Assembly: GCA_040756995.1 (NCBI GenBank)
Contig: JBFLYK010000001.1
Coordinates: 124,001 to 188,000 of the forward strand
Length of the DNA stretch: 64,000 nucleotides
Reading direction: 5' to 3'
From: BP-133 sp040756995
Lineage (GTDB): Bacteria > Actinomycetota > Acidimicrobiia > IMCC26256 > BP-133
In this document: in pieces, positions 35,085-42,907 of the stretch
Position numbering within the stretch: position 1 is the first letter of the stretch
Layout: every line of letters starts with the position of its first letter
Notes under the pieces: generated by a model
Told to the model about the DNA's origin: nothing
Databases searched by the model: none
The model's input: only the letters and a program-made list of their open reading frames with translations
Made by a program: the position numbers and the translations under genes

Positions 35085-35906
35085 TCATGCCAGCAGCCAG
35101 CCGCCGTCCACGACCAGCGTCGATCCTGTGATATAGCCGGGGCCGGCCACGAGGAAGGCGGTGGCGTCGGCGATTTCCTGGGCGTCGGCCTGGCGTCCGA
35201 GGGGGATGCCGGCGTTGGCTCGTTCGAGCGCCCGGGCGGAGAGGCCACGGGTCATATCGGTTTCCACGAAGCCGGGGCACAGGGCGTTCACGGTCACGCC
35301 CTCGGGAGCGAGCTCGAGGGCCAGGGCCTTGGTGAGGCCGAGGAGCCCGGCCTTGGCCGCGGCGTAGGGGGTGTCGCCGGGGAAGCCCTTGAGCCCGACG
35401 ATCGACGACACATTGACGATGCGGCCCCACTCCCGCTCGAGCATGCCGGGCACGGCCCGGCGGGCACACAGGAAGGCCCCGGTCAGATCCGTGGCGAGGA
35501 CGGCGTCCCAATCGGAGAGGGCGAGCGAGGCGATGCGTCCCCCGCGGTGGATGCCGGCGTTGTTCACGAGGATCCCTGGCGAGCCGAGCTCGTGCTCGAC
35601 CCGGCGGAACAGTCTGTCCACCTCGACCCAGGAAGACACGTCGACGCGAAAGGCGGCCGCCCTCCCCTCGTCGGCTTCGATGGCGGCCACAACCTTCTGC
35701 GCCGCCTCTTCTTCACTGCGGTAGGCGACCGCCACCGGGGCCCCGAGGGCGGCCAGGGTGCGGGCCACGGCGGCGCCAATCCCGCGCGACGCTCCGGTGA
35801 CCACGGCCGGGATCCCGGCCAGCGAGCGCAATCCGGAGCCGTACACGGGCCTTCCTCCCGGTGTCATTGCGATCGATTCGTTCATGGCGGCCCGCATCCC
35901 TTTCAC
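35085..35906 (-). CDS. Short-chain dehydrogenase/reductase (FabG-like)
   Basis: An SDR of up to 273 residues. The cofactor motif is VVTGASRGIGAAV, then NNAG, and the catalytic set is Ser (NVSSIVGLKG) with YAAAKAG (YxxxK); the ending ITGSTLVVDGG is typical. The longest start, GTG 35906, overlaps the upstream crotonase stop (GTGA). ATG 35897 and ATG 35885 are alternatives and start choice is uncertain. It probably oxidises or reduces a 3-hydroxyacyl/3-oxoacyl-CoA or an alcohol produced by the co-transcribed crotonase. Confidence 0.85.
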   Translation of the reverse strand: MKGMRAAMNESIAMTPGGRPVYGSGLRSLAGIPAVVTGASRGIGAAVARTLAALGAPVAVAYRSEEEAAQKVVAAIEADEGRAAAFRVDVSSWVEVDRLFRRVEHELGSPGILVNNAGIHRGGRIASLALSDWDAVLATDLTGAFLCARRAVPGMLEREWGRIVNVSSIVGLKGFPGDTPYAAAKAGLLGLTKALALELAPEGVTVNALCPGFVETDMTRGLSARALERANAGIPLGRQADAQEIADATAFLVAGPGYITGSTLVVDGGWLLA

Positions 35907-36685
35907 CGGCCGGTGAACTTCGGAGGTCGTTTGTCGAGGAACGCCTGTGCGCCCTCCCGGAAGTCCTCGGTCTCAAAGAGTCGCGCCAGGTGAGATTCCG
36001 TTCTGCTGATCGCGCTGTCGAGCGGCATCTCCAGTCCGGCACGGACAGCCGCCAGGATGGCGCGCACGGCGAGCGGGCCGGCGCCGGCAATGGCCCGGGC
36101 GAGCTCCAGGCTCCGGTCGAGAAGCTCGTCGGCGGGTACGACCTCCTCGACGAGCCCGAGCCGAGCGGCCTCGTCGGCGCTCACGAGATCACCGGTGAGG
36201 AGGAGGCGGAGGGCGGTCCCGGGGGGCAGCAGACGGGGGAGCCGCTGGGTGCCCCCCGCACCCGGAAGGATGCCGAGCTTCACCTCGGGGAGGCCGAGTA
36301 CGGACGAATCGGCGGCGAGCCGAAGGGTGCAGGCCAGGGCGAGCTCGAGGCCACCTCCGATGGCGTGGCCGTTGATGGCGGCGATGGTGGGGACGGGCAG
36401 GGCGGCGAGCCCGTCGAGCGCTTCGACCAGGCCGTGGTTCCAGGCCTGGTTCTCGTCCGGCTTGCGCCGGAGCAGTTCACCGAGTTGCGCCCCGGCCGAG
36501 AAAGCCCGTCCTTCACCGGTGATCACGACGCAGCGGACGTCCGGGTCGTGACCGAGGTCGGCGACGACGGTCGCCAGGGCGGGCACCGACTCGTCGTCAA
36601 AGGTGTTCAACGCCGTGGGCCGCGACAGCCGCACGATGCGGACCGGGCCCTCGCGGTCCACGGTGATGGGAAGGTCTCCGGTCAC
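35903..36685 (-). CDS. Enoyl-CoA hydratase/isomerase (crotonase family)
   Basis: A 260-residue crotonase. Oxyanion-hole segments are GEGRAFSAGAQLGELL and INGHAIGGGLELALACTLRL; LPEVKLGILPGAGGTQRLPR carries the second catalytic Glu position; the C-terminus TEDFREGAQAFLDKRPPKF is canonical. GTG 36685 is chosen because longer readings overlap the ferredoxin gene upstream. It overlaps the following SDR gene, so hydration and oxidation steps are co-expressed. Confidence 0.85.
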   Translation of the reverse strand: MTGDLPITVDREGPVRIVRLSRPTALNTFDDESVPALATVVADLGHDPDVRCVVITGEGRAFSAGAQLGELLRRKPDENQAWNHGLVEALDGLAALPVPTIAAINGHAIGGGLELALACTLRLAADSSVLGLPEVKLGILPGAGGTQRLPRLLPPGTALRLLLTGDLVSADEAARLGLVEEVVPADELLDRSLELARAIAGAGPLAVRAILAAVRAGLEMPLDSAISRTESHLARLFETEDFREGAQAFLDKRPPKFTGR

Positions 36686-36704
36686 GGTGGGAAGCAGGCG
36701 CGGC

Positions 36705-36920
36705 TCAGGGACAGAGGCATTCGCCGGTGTCGCGGTCCAAGACGGTGATGGCGGCCCAGGGGCAGCTCCGGGCCGCGGCGAGAATCTGGTCATCGGGGGC
36801 GCCGTCTTCGTCGAGGACGACGGCAGTGTCGCCGTCGATGGCGAACACCTCGGGCAGCCCCCTGGCGCAGTTCCCGCTGACGGTGCACGAGTCGGAATCG
36901 ATGTAGATCCGGTACGACAT
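36705..36920 (-). CDS. 3Fe-4S-type ferredoxin (P450-partner type)
   Basis: A 71-residue acidic ferredoxin. The motif CTVSGNC (C12, C18) followed by GLPEVFAIDG and later SCPWAAI gives three Cys ligands with a non-Cys second position, as in the single 3Fe-4S ferredoxins that feed cytochromes P450 in actinobacteria. No P450 gene is in the window. It lies 19 bases upstream of the crotonase in the same operon; its partner oxygenase is unknown. Confidence 0.85.
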   Translation of the reverse strand: MSYRIYIDSDSCTVSGNCARGLPEVFAIDGDTAVVLDEDGAPDDQILAAARSCPWAAITVLDRDTGECLCP

Positions 36921-36946
36921 GACGGCCCCCCGCGGTCCGCGGCCGC

Positions 36947-37378
36947 TTACGCGACTGCCGAGTGTGATCCGACGGCGTATCGCCGCCACCTCGCCCGACC
37001 ATCCGGTTCACGGTCGGAACCCTCGGACTCCAGGCGCCAGGGCCGGAGGAGCAAGGTGAGGTGCGGCCCGCCAACCCCGGCAATGAGGGCCCGGGCGACG
37101 GCCGCTGCCGATCGGGCGGCACAGGTCACGTCGCGGTCGGGAAGCCGGGCGCCACCCCGGGCCGCCGCGTCCCGGACGGTCCCCGCCGCGGCCGAGGCGG
37201 CCAGCCCTGCCGCCCGGCCCGTCCCGGCCCGGGTCAGGGCCCGGTCGACAGCCAGCGTGGCTCGCCACCACGCCACATCGTCGGCGGCCGACTCAGCGCC
37301 TTTGATGCGGGCGGCGCAGTCTTGAATGGCGGGGACGGTCAGCGAACTCAGATGGTCGATGAAATGCGGCATGTCCAT
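36947..37378 (-). CDS. Hypothetical protein, 143 residues
   Basis: An Ala/Arg-rich, mostly helical protein of unknown family that starts MDMPHFIDHLSSLTVPAI and has two Cys residues. It is the first gene of the minus-strand unit that continues with ferredoxin, crotonase and SDR (gaps of 26, 19 and -3 bases). The AT-rich region 37400-37445 upstream (AATATG, AATAAT on the minus strand) may hold the promoter. High Arg/Ala content means that spurious coding cannot be fully excluded. Confidence 0.45.
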   Translation of the reverse strand: MDMPHFIDHLSSLTVPAIQDCAARIKGAESAADDVAWWRATLAVDRALTRAGTGRAAGLAASAAAGTVRDAAARGGARLPDRDVTCAARSAAAVARALIAGVGGPHLTLLLRPWRLESEGSDREPDGRARWRRYAVGSHSAVA

Positions 37379-37528
37379 AGCGGGCCCCCCAGGGGGTTAC
37401 GATGGATTATTCGACTTACGCGTTAAACATATTAAGGCTATCCGGTGCCGCCTGTCAACGGGGCCCGCCCCGGGGGATCTTGCTAGCAGCGTGGGTCACA
37501 TTCCCCCTCTTCGCCACAGGCGGGATGC

Positions 37529-38350
37529 CTACGCGCCGGCCGTCTCGAGAGCCCGCCGGACGAGCACCTGGGCTAGGTGTCGCCGGTAGTCCCGACCGGC
37601 GTTGAGATCAGAGGGCGGCTCGGTGCCCTCGGCCGCCAACCGAGCGGCGTCCGCTACCGTCGCTCCCTGGGACAGCGCCTGCTCGACGGCACCCGCCCGC
37701 AGCGGCGTCGCCCCCATGTTGACCAGGGCGATCCCGGTCGTGCCGTTGCGCACGGCCGCCACGCCTACGATCGCCCAGTCGAGCGCTCGCCGGTTGAACT
37801 TCTGGTACGACCACCCGGCCCCGGCCACCTTCGGCACCCTCACCTCGGTGAGCAGCTCGTCGGGGGCGAGCGCCGTCTCCAGGAACCCGGTGAAGAACTC
37901 CGACGCCGGGATCGTGCGCTCCCCTCCTGACCCCCGGGCCACCAGGGTGCCGCCGAGGGCGAGCACCACCGCCGGAAGGTCGGAGGCGGGGTCGCCGTGG
38001 GCCAGGGTCCCCCCGAGCGTGCCCCGGTGGCGGACCTGGGGATCGCCGACGAGGCCGGCGACGTGGGCCAGGATCGGGACCTCGGTCTTGAGCAGTTCGC
38101 TCGTCTCGAGGTCGTGGTGGCGGGTGAGGGCTCCGATGGCGATGTGGTGGCCTTCGTCCCGGACGTAGGCCAGCTCCGCCACCCGGGCCACATCGATCAG
38201 CAGTGACGGCGAGGCCAGGCGTAGCTTCATGAGCGGGATCAGGGAATGCCCGCCGGCCAGGAGCTTGGCGTCCTCGCCGTGGCTCTGGAGCAGGGACAGG
38301 GCCTCGTCGGCCGAGCCGGCCCTCACGTAGTCGAATGCTGCCGGGATCAT
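37529..38350 (-). CDS. CoxM-like FAD-binding medium subunit of a molybdenum hydroxylase
   Basis: A 273-residue protein starting at ATG 38350. FAD motifs typical of the xanthine dehydrogenase/CO dehydrogenase medium subunit are present: KLLAGGHSLIPLMKLRL and TLGGTLAHGDPASDLPAVVL. The C-terminal CO_deh_flav_C region follows (YQKFNRRALDWAIVGVAAV). It relays electrons between the 2Fe-2S subunit and an acceptor. It overlaps coxS by four bases. No large molybdopterin subunit is adjacent, so the enzyme is incomplete in this window. Confidence 0.88.
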   Translation of the reverse strand: MIPAAFDYVRAGSADEALSLLQSHGEDAKLLAGGHSLIPLMKLRLASPSLLIDVARVAELAYVRDEGHHIAIGALTRHHDLETSELLKTEVPILAHVAGLVGDPQVRHRGTLGGTLAHGDPASDLPAVVLALGGTLVARGSGGERTIPASEFFTGFLETALAPDELLTEVRVPKVAGAGWSYQKFNRRALDWAIVGVAAVRNGTTGIALVNMGATPLRAGAVEQALSQGATVADAARLAAEGTEPPSDLNAGRDYRRHLAQVLVRRALETAGA

Positions 38351-38811
38351 CGGGTCACCTCCCCCGCCGCGGCCAGGACCGCCTTGACGATGTTGTGGTA
38401 GCCGGTGCAGCGGCACAGGTTGCCTTCGAGGCCCTCGCGGACCTGGGCTTCGCTGGGGGTGGCGTTCTCCTCGAGGAGGGACACGGAGGCGAGGACCATG
38501 CCGGCCGTGCAGTAGCCGCACTGGAGCCCGTGGTGATCGTGGAACGCCTGCTGGACCGGGTGGAGCCGGCCGTCGGTGGCTAGGCCCTCGATGGTGGTGA
38601 TCTCGGCGCCGTCGGCTTGAACCGCCAGCATCGTGCAGCTCTTCACCGACTCCCCGCCGAGCAGGACGGTGCAGGCTCCGCACGACGTGGTGTCACACCC
38701 GATCTTGGTGCCGGTCAGCCCGAGCACCTCGCGCAGGTAGTGGACGAGCAGCAGCCTGGGCTCGACGTCGTGCTCGCCCTTCGAGCCGTTGACGGTCATG
38801 GACACCCGCAT
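38347..38811 (-). CDS. CoxS-like 2Fe-2S small subunit of a molybdenum hydroxylase
   Basis: A 154-residue iron-sulfur subunit. The N-terminal plant-type cluster is GCDTTSCGACTVLL (C39, C44, C47) with C59. The helical second cluster is LQCGYCTAGMVLAS and LCRCTGYHNIV. It carries electrons from the Mo-cofactor subunit to the FAD subunit. ATG 38799 (MTVNG) is an alternative start. Gene order S-M with no L is unusual; aromatic-CoA reductases and aldehyde or CO oxidases all need the L subunit. Confidence 0.88.
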   Translation of the reverse strand: MRVSMTVNGSKGEHDVEPRLLLVHYLREVLGLTGTKIGCDTTSCGACTVLLGGESVKSCTMLAVQADGAEITTIEGLATDGRLHPVQQAFHDHHGLQCGYCTAGMVLASVSLLEENATPSEAQVREGLEGNLCRCTGYHNIVKAVLAAAGEVTR

Positions 38812-38845
38812 GGCAAACCCCCCGTCGGTCAGTGCAGACGCGCAG

Positions 38846-38866
38846 GCTATATTATGATCAACTCGC
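38846..38866. promoter_or_regulatory. AT-rich divergent promoter region with TGATCAAC
   Basis: TATATTATGATCAAC (38848-38862) is an AT-rich island between coxSM (minus) and the debris region (plus). It contains the palindrome TGATCA and the 8-mer TGATCAAC also found at the promoters near 10088 and 21436. TATATT (plus) and CATAATATAG (minus) could serve as -10 elements. Assignment to a strand is uncertain. Confidence 0.35.
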
Positions 38867-38902
38867 TCGACGAATGAAAGCGCCAGGGAGAGTAGGGGAC
38901 GG

Positions 38903-39130
38903 ATGCCGCACTACCGGCGGGTCGGAGAGGTCCCAGGGAAGCGCCACATGCAGTTCTGGAGGCCTGACGGACGGCTGTACAGCGAGGAACTGATCAGCCA
39001 GGAAGTTCTCGTCGAGGACGGACAGCAGAGAGCCCCCGGCGTCACGGTCATGGCCACCCCCGGGCACACCCCGGGCCACCAGTCGGTGGTGCTCTCCCGG
39101 GCAGCGCCCGGGCGAAGGGAAGCGGCCTGT
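38903..39130 (+). pseudogene. Chimeric debris: HmgA N-terminus joined to a metallo-hydrolase fragment
   Basis: The reading from ATG 38903 begins MPHYRRVGEVPGKRHMQFW and RPDGRLYSEELISQE, which is the N-terminus of homogentisate 1,2-dioxygenase. After about 34 residues it becomes GVTVMATPGHTPGHQSVVLS, a metallo-beta-lactamase-fold hydrolase segment. Neither parent gene is complete. The join stays in frame and even runs on into the next gene, so a fusion product could be made, but the catalytic parts of both enzymes are missing. Best read as recombination debris. Confidence 0.7.
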
Positions 39131-39163
39131 GGTCCTCGGGCTCATCAACGAAGGAGCGGTGAA

Positions 39164-40386
39164 ATGATCGACCTCGACGACCTGAAGGCGAGCTTCACGT
39201 CGGTGTTCACGGCCAACCCGGGGCAGGAGGATCTCGTCCAACGCGCCACTGAGCTCGTCCCGCTGCTGCGAGAAAACGCCTCCCGCTGTGAAGAGCAGCG
39301 TCGGATCACCAAGGACAATCTCGAGGCGCTCAGCGACTCGGGCATCTTGACGATGGGTGCTTCCCGGCGGTTCGGTGGCCGGGAGGCCGGCATGCGCACG
39401 AGGATCGCCGTGCACAGTGAGCTGGCACGGGGGTGCGGGTCGACGGCCTGGGTCGCCACATCTACAGCGACGTCTCCTGGTTCCTCTCGCTGCTTCCGGA
39501 CGGCGTCCAGGAAGAGATCTTCACCACCACCGAGGGCCGCGGCTGTGCTTCGTTCACCCCGGGGACCAGCCGGGCCGTCCCCCACGATGACGGCTTCCTC
39601 GTGACCGGACGGTGGGCATTCCAGACGGGATCCCCCGACGCGGAGTGGGCCCTCGTGCCCGCGCTGATCGATTCCGGCGCCGCCCCTCCGAGCCTGGCTA
39701 TCTTCGTGATGCCCGCCTCCGCGATCACGGTCCTGGACGACTGGTACACCACCGGCCTCCGCGGCAGCGGGAGCAACTCCGTGACGGCGCAGGACGTCTA
39801 CGTTCCCGGCGAACGGGTGCTGCCGGTGACGGAGGAGAGCAAGCGCCTCGGGTCCCGCCAATCGGAGGCCAACGGAGGGACCGGGCTGTACGACATTCCT
39901 CTCCCGACCTTCATCCTCACCAGCGTGGGGGCGTTCTGCGGTCTGGCCCGTGGGGCACTGGAACTGCTCATCGAGCGCCTGCCCGGTCGGGACATCGCCT
40001 ACACCGGCTACTCGGAACGGAGCGAAGCGGCCCTAACCCATCTCCAGGTCGCCGGAGCGGCGACGGGGATACGGGCTGCGCATGGGCTCTTCTTCGAGGT
40101 GGCTGACCGCATCGACGACCACGTCGAGACGCGGGAGCCGTACTCCGTCGAGGAACAGTCACTCATGTGGGCCAACGTCGGATACGCCGTCGGCTTGTGC
40201 GCCGACGCTGTGAACACGATCCGGTTAGCGAGCGGCGCATCGGCGATCCAGGAGACGAATCCCATGCAGCGGATGGTGCGTGACATGTCGGCGTTGAGTT
40301 CACATGCCTTCATGGTGCCGACCACCGGGCTTGAAGTCTACGGTCGCGTCGTCTGCGGGCAGGGTCCGAACTCGCCGTTGCTGTGA
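39164..40386 (+). pseudogene. Frameshifted acyl-CoA-dehydrogenase-like flavin monooxygenase (HsaA type)
   Basis: ATG 39164 with AAGGAG eight bases upstream begins the N-terminal helical domain (LRENASRCEEQRRITKDNLE). At about 39458 the frame breaks: GCGSTAWVA ends in one frame and IYSDVSWFLSLLPDGVQEEI continues in another. Restoring one C (gccac to gccacc) joins them as AWVATIYSDVSWF. The rest, through GRWAFQTGSPDAEW to VYGRVVCGQGPNSPLL at 40386, is a full C-terminal part of the group D flavin hydroxylase family (HsaA, HpaB-C2 type). Such enzymes use free reduced FMN to hydroxylate phenols. It is either a recent pseudogene or a base-calling error. Confidence 0.8.
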
Positions 40387-40402
40387 CCATCGGGAGTCGA
40401 CG

Positions 40403-40443
40403 ATGTTCGTGCGCAATAGCTGGTACGTCGCTGTTGGACGAGG
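40403..40443 (+). pseudogene. Rieske oxygenase N-terminal fragment
   Basis: ATG 40403 begins MFVRNSWYVAVG, the characteristic first residues of vanillate-demethylase-type Rieske oxygenases (MxxxNxWYVA). After about 13 codons similarity ends and no Rieske C-x-H motif follows. It lies 17 bases after the flavin monooxygenase stop and is probably a deletion scar of a once longer operon. Confidence 0.55.
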
Positions 40444-40527
40444 AGACGACCCCGTCCACCGACGTGACGGCCGCCTGGACCAATGAAAATTCGATCGTCG
40501 ACCGTGTAGAATCTATTGTCATCGCAC

Positions 40528-40995
40528 ATGAAGTTCGAAGATCTACACCTCGGTCAGGAATGGGTATCGGCGCCCCATACCGTGTCGCGCGACGAGATGC
40601 TGTCTTTCTCGCAGCGATGGGACCCGCAGCGCATCCACATTGACGACGAGTGGGCCGCCGGCGGGCCGTTCGGCGGTGTGATCGGCTCGGGGTTCATGAC
40701 CGCGGCGCTGGCCTGGCGGCTGTGGCTCGACACCGGGGTCCAAGGCGACGACGGGGTGGCCGGCATCGGCATCGACGGACTGCGGTGGCCTCGGCCACTC
40801 CAGGCGGGGATGAACGTTCGGGCCGTGGTCCGCATCGTCGAGCACCGGGTCACCAGCGGGGGCCACGGTCTCATCACCTTCGCCATCCAGCTGCTGAACG
40901 AGCAGGACGAGGAGCTCGTGTCGTTCCGCACGACCGGCCTCCACGCCCGGCGCCCCGCCCCGGTGGCTCCGCCGGGTCTGGACTTGGTCCCGTAG
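40528..40995 (+). CDS. MaoC-like hot-dog dehydratase
   Basis: A 155-residue single-domain MaoC protein. The hydratase-type motif appears as FSQRWDPQRIHIDDEWAAGG, then FGGVIGSGFMTAALAWRLW; the usual D-x-N-x-x-H is changed to D-P-Q-R-I-H, as in many MaoC-like carriers of unknown substrate. ATG 40528 lacks a clear ribosome site, and a TAGAAT hexamer at 40507-40512 would give a very short leader. It precedes an SDR gene by 31 bases and probably forms an operon with it. Confidence 0.8.
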   Translation: MKFEDLHLGQEWVSAPHTVSRDEMLSFSQRWDPQRIHIDDEWAAGGPFGGVIGSGFMTAALAWRLWLDTGVQGDDGVAGIGIDGLRWPRPLQAGMNVRAVVRIVEHRVTSGGHGLITFAIQLLNEQDEELVSFRTTGLHARRPAPVAPPGLDLVP

Positions 40996-41026
40996 GTCCC
41001 GCGTAACAGCGACGGAGGATCCGCTC

Positions 41027-41764
41027 ATGGGCAATGTCGAGTACGACTTCAGCGGGCGTACGGTCATCGTCACCGGTGCCGCCCGCGGCATCGGTCTCGA
41101 GTTGGCCCGCCAGTTCCGCGCCACCAAGGCCGATGTCTTCATGGTCGACTTCGATGCCGACGAACTCGAGCAGGCGGCGGCGCGGATCGGCGCCCACCAC
41201 GTGGCCGGTGACGTCGGCCGCACCGAGGACGTCGAGCGGGTCGTCCGCGCCGTGGTTCGGGAGACGGGCCGGGTGGACGTTCTCGTCAACAACGCCGGGA
41301 TCCTGCGCGACACGGTGCTGTGGAAGATGACCGACGAGGATTGGGAACAGGTGCTGCGGGTCCATGCCGGGGGAACGTTTCGCTTCACCCGGGCCTGCGT
41401 CCCCCATTTTCGGGCCCAGCAGTACGGCCGGGTGATCAACGTCACCTCCTACACGGGGCTACATGGCAACCCCGGGCAGGCCAACTACGCCACCGCCAAA
41501 GCGGGGATCATCGGTTTCACCAAGACCGCGGCCAAGGAGTTGGCCCGCTTCGGCGTGACGGTCAACGCCATCTCACCCAGCGCCGAGACCCGCATGATGG
41601 AGTCGATCCCCCCCGACAAGCGGGCTGCCCTGGTGGCGGCCGTACCGCTCGGGCGGTTCGCCGATCCCTCGGAGATGGCGGCCGCCGTCGCCTTTCTCGC
41701 ATCCGACGAGGCCGCCTACATCACGGGTGTCGTGCTCCCAATCGACGGCGGGCTGTCGATGTGA
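41027..41764 (+). CDS. Short-chain dehydrogenase/reductase (FabG/3-hydroxyacyl-CoA dehydrogenase-like)
   Basis: A 245-residue classical SDR. Cofactor motif VIVTGAARGIGLELA, NNAGILRDT, catalytic Ser in INVTSYTGLHG and YATAKAG (YxxxK), ending ITGVVLPIDGGLSM. The NNAGILRD variant is common in acetoacetyl-CoA reductases and multifunctional beta-oxidation enzymes. Beside the MaoC-like gene it could oxidise the hydrated product, or in the reverse sense supply hydroxyacyl-CoA. It is convergent with the kinase-like gene. Confidence 0.87.
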   Translation: MGNVEYDFSGRTVIVTGAARGIGLELARQFRATKADVFMVDFDADELEQAAARIGAHHVAGDVGRTEDVERVVRAVVRETGRVDVLVNNAGILRDTVLWKMTDEDWEQVLRVHAGGTFRFTRACVPHFRAQQYGRVINVTSYTGLHGNPGQANYATAKAGIIGFTKTAAKELARFGVTVNAISPSAETRMMESIPPDKRAALVAAVPLGRFADPSEMAAAVAFLASDEAAYITGVVLPIDGGLSM

Positions 41765-41777
41765 CAGCGCTGCCGCC

Positions 41778-42824
41778 TCAGCCCCCGGCTCGTGCCGTCG
41801 CCTCCGCAGCCGCTTCTGCCAGCTGAGGAACGACGGTGCCGATCTGGCGGTGGCTGTCGTCGGTGTTCCCGTAGGCCCCGGCGGCGAAGCGGGCGTAGAC
41901 GCCTTCCAGGATGACCGCCACCTTCCACAGGCTGAGGGCGACGTAGAAGTCGAGGTCCGAGATGTCGCGCCCGGAACGCTCGGCGTAGCGCTCGGCCAGG
42001 TGCTTGCGGGTCGGGAATCCGGGCGCGACGGTCGGAGCCCAGAAGAGGGGCGAGAACTCGTCGTCGGGTTCCGCCCAGTAGACCAGGAGCGTGCCGAGGT
42101 CGGCGAGGGGATCACCGAGGGTGGAGATCTCCCAATCCAGGATCGCCCGGACCCGACCGTTAGCGGGGTCGGTCACCGCGTTGTCGAGCCGGTAGTCCCC
42201 ATGCACCAGCCGGGCCGGACCCTGGGTCGGAATGCGACGACCGAGCCGCTCCGCCACCTCCTCGATCAGCGGGATCTCGCGGGTCTTCGACTGTTCCCAC
42301 TGAGCCGACCAGCGCCGCAGGAGTCGGGCGCAGTAGCCGTCCTGCCGGCCCAGCTCGCCCAGGCCGACGGCGGCCGGCTCGACATCGTGCAGTACGGCCA
42401 GGGTGTCGACCAGCGATTCGGCGGCCGTCCACCGGATAGCCTCGGGGACGCCGGCCACGACATCCGGGTTGCGGAGCACCAGGCCGTCGACGAACTCCAT
42501 GGCGTAGAAGGGCGCGCCGGTGACTTCCGGCTCCCCGCAGAAGCCCACCATCCGGGGGACGGGCACCGGCGTCGGTTCGAGGGCCGCCATGATGCGGTGT
42601 TCCCGACCCATGTCGTGGGCGGAGGGCAGGATCGGTCCGAGCGGGGGACGGCGGAGCACCCAGGCCCGGCCCGCGCCGTCCTCCACCCGGTAGGTGAGGT
42701 TGGAGCGTCCTCCGGGGATCAGGTCGAACCGCAGCGGCGGCCGGGCTCCTGGCACCTCCGACGCGAACCAGCAAGTGACCGGACCGACGTCGATACCGGC
42801 CGGGGCGGTGTTGGGTTCAGACAT
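41778..42824 (-). CDS. APH-family phosphotransferase (ACAD10/11-type kinase domain)
   Basis: A 348-residue aminoglycoside-phosphotransferase-fold kinase. The catalytic loop is VHGDYRLDNAV (HGD-x4-N) and the metal loop is ILDWEISTLGDPLADLG. The N-terminal LIPGGRSNLTYRVEDGAG is typical of the subgroup found fused to, or beside, acyl-CoA dehydrogenases. In mammalian ACAD10/11 and bacterial LvaA this domain is reported to phosphorylate the hydroxyl of 4-hydroxyacyl-CoA. An ACAD10/11-like dehydrogenase lies at 44913, so the same chemistry is a fair inference. Antibiotic resistance is unlikely. Confidence 0.8.
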   Translation of the reverse strand: MSEPNTAPAGIDVGPVTCWFASEVPGARPPLRFDLIPGGRSNLTYRVEDGAGRAWVLRRPPLGPILPSAHDMGREHRIMAALEPTPVPVPRMVGFCGEPEVTGAPFYAMEFVDGLVLRNPDVVAGVPEAIRWTAAESLVDTLAVLHDVEPAAVGLGELGRQDGYCARLLRRWSAQWEQSKTREIPLIEEVAERLGRRIPTQGPARLVHGDYRLDNAVTDPANGRVRAILDWEISTLGDPLADLGTLLVYWAEPDDEFSPLFWAPTVAPGFPTRKHLAERYAERSGRDISDLDFYVALSLWKVAVILEGVYARFAAGAYGNTDDSHRQIGTVVPQLAEAAAEATARAGG

Positions 42825-42848
42825 TGCCGACGCCTCTTTGCCACGAGT

Positions 42849-42877
42849 TTGACTGAATCGTCCGTAGAATATATGTT
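42849..42877 (+). promoter_or_regulatory. Promoter region between kinase and methyltransferase genes
   Basis: TTGACT (42849-42854) and TATGTT (42872-42877) are 17 bases apart in an AT-rich patch. The sequence GTAGAATATATGTTAC inside it is partly palindromic (outer GTA/TAC, centre ATATAT), so it may also carry an operator for both divergent genes. Confidence 0.45.
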
Positions 42878-42907
42878 ACTGGGCCGACCGTCGCCATCGG
42901 GGGTGCC

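Noticed and set aside
41778..42824. Aminoglycoside resistance gene
   Set aside because: The APH fold is shared, but the LIPGGRSNLTYRV start and the nearby ACAD10/11-like dehydrogenase place it with metabolic kinases.
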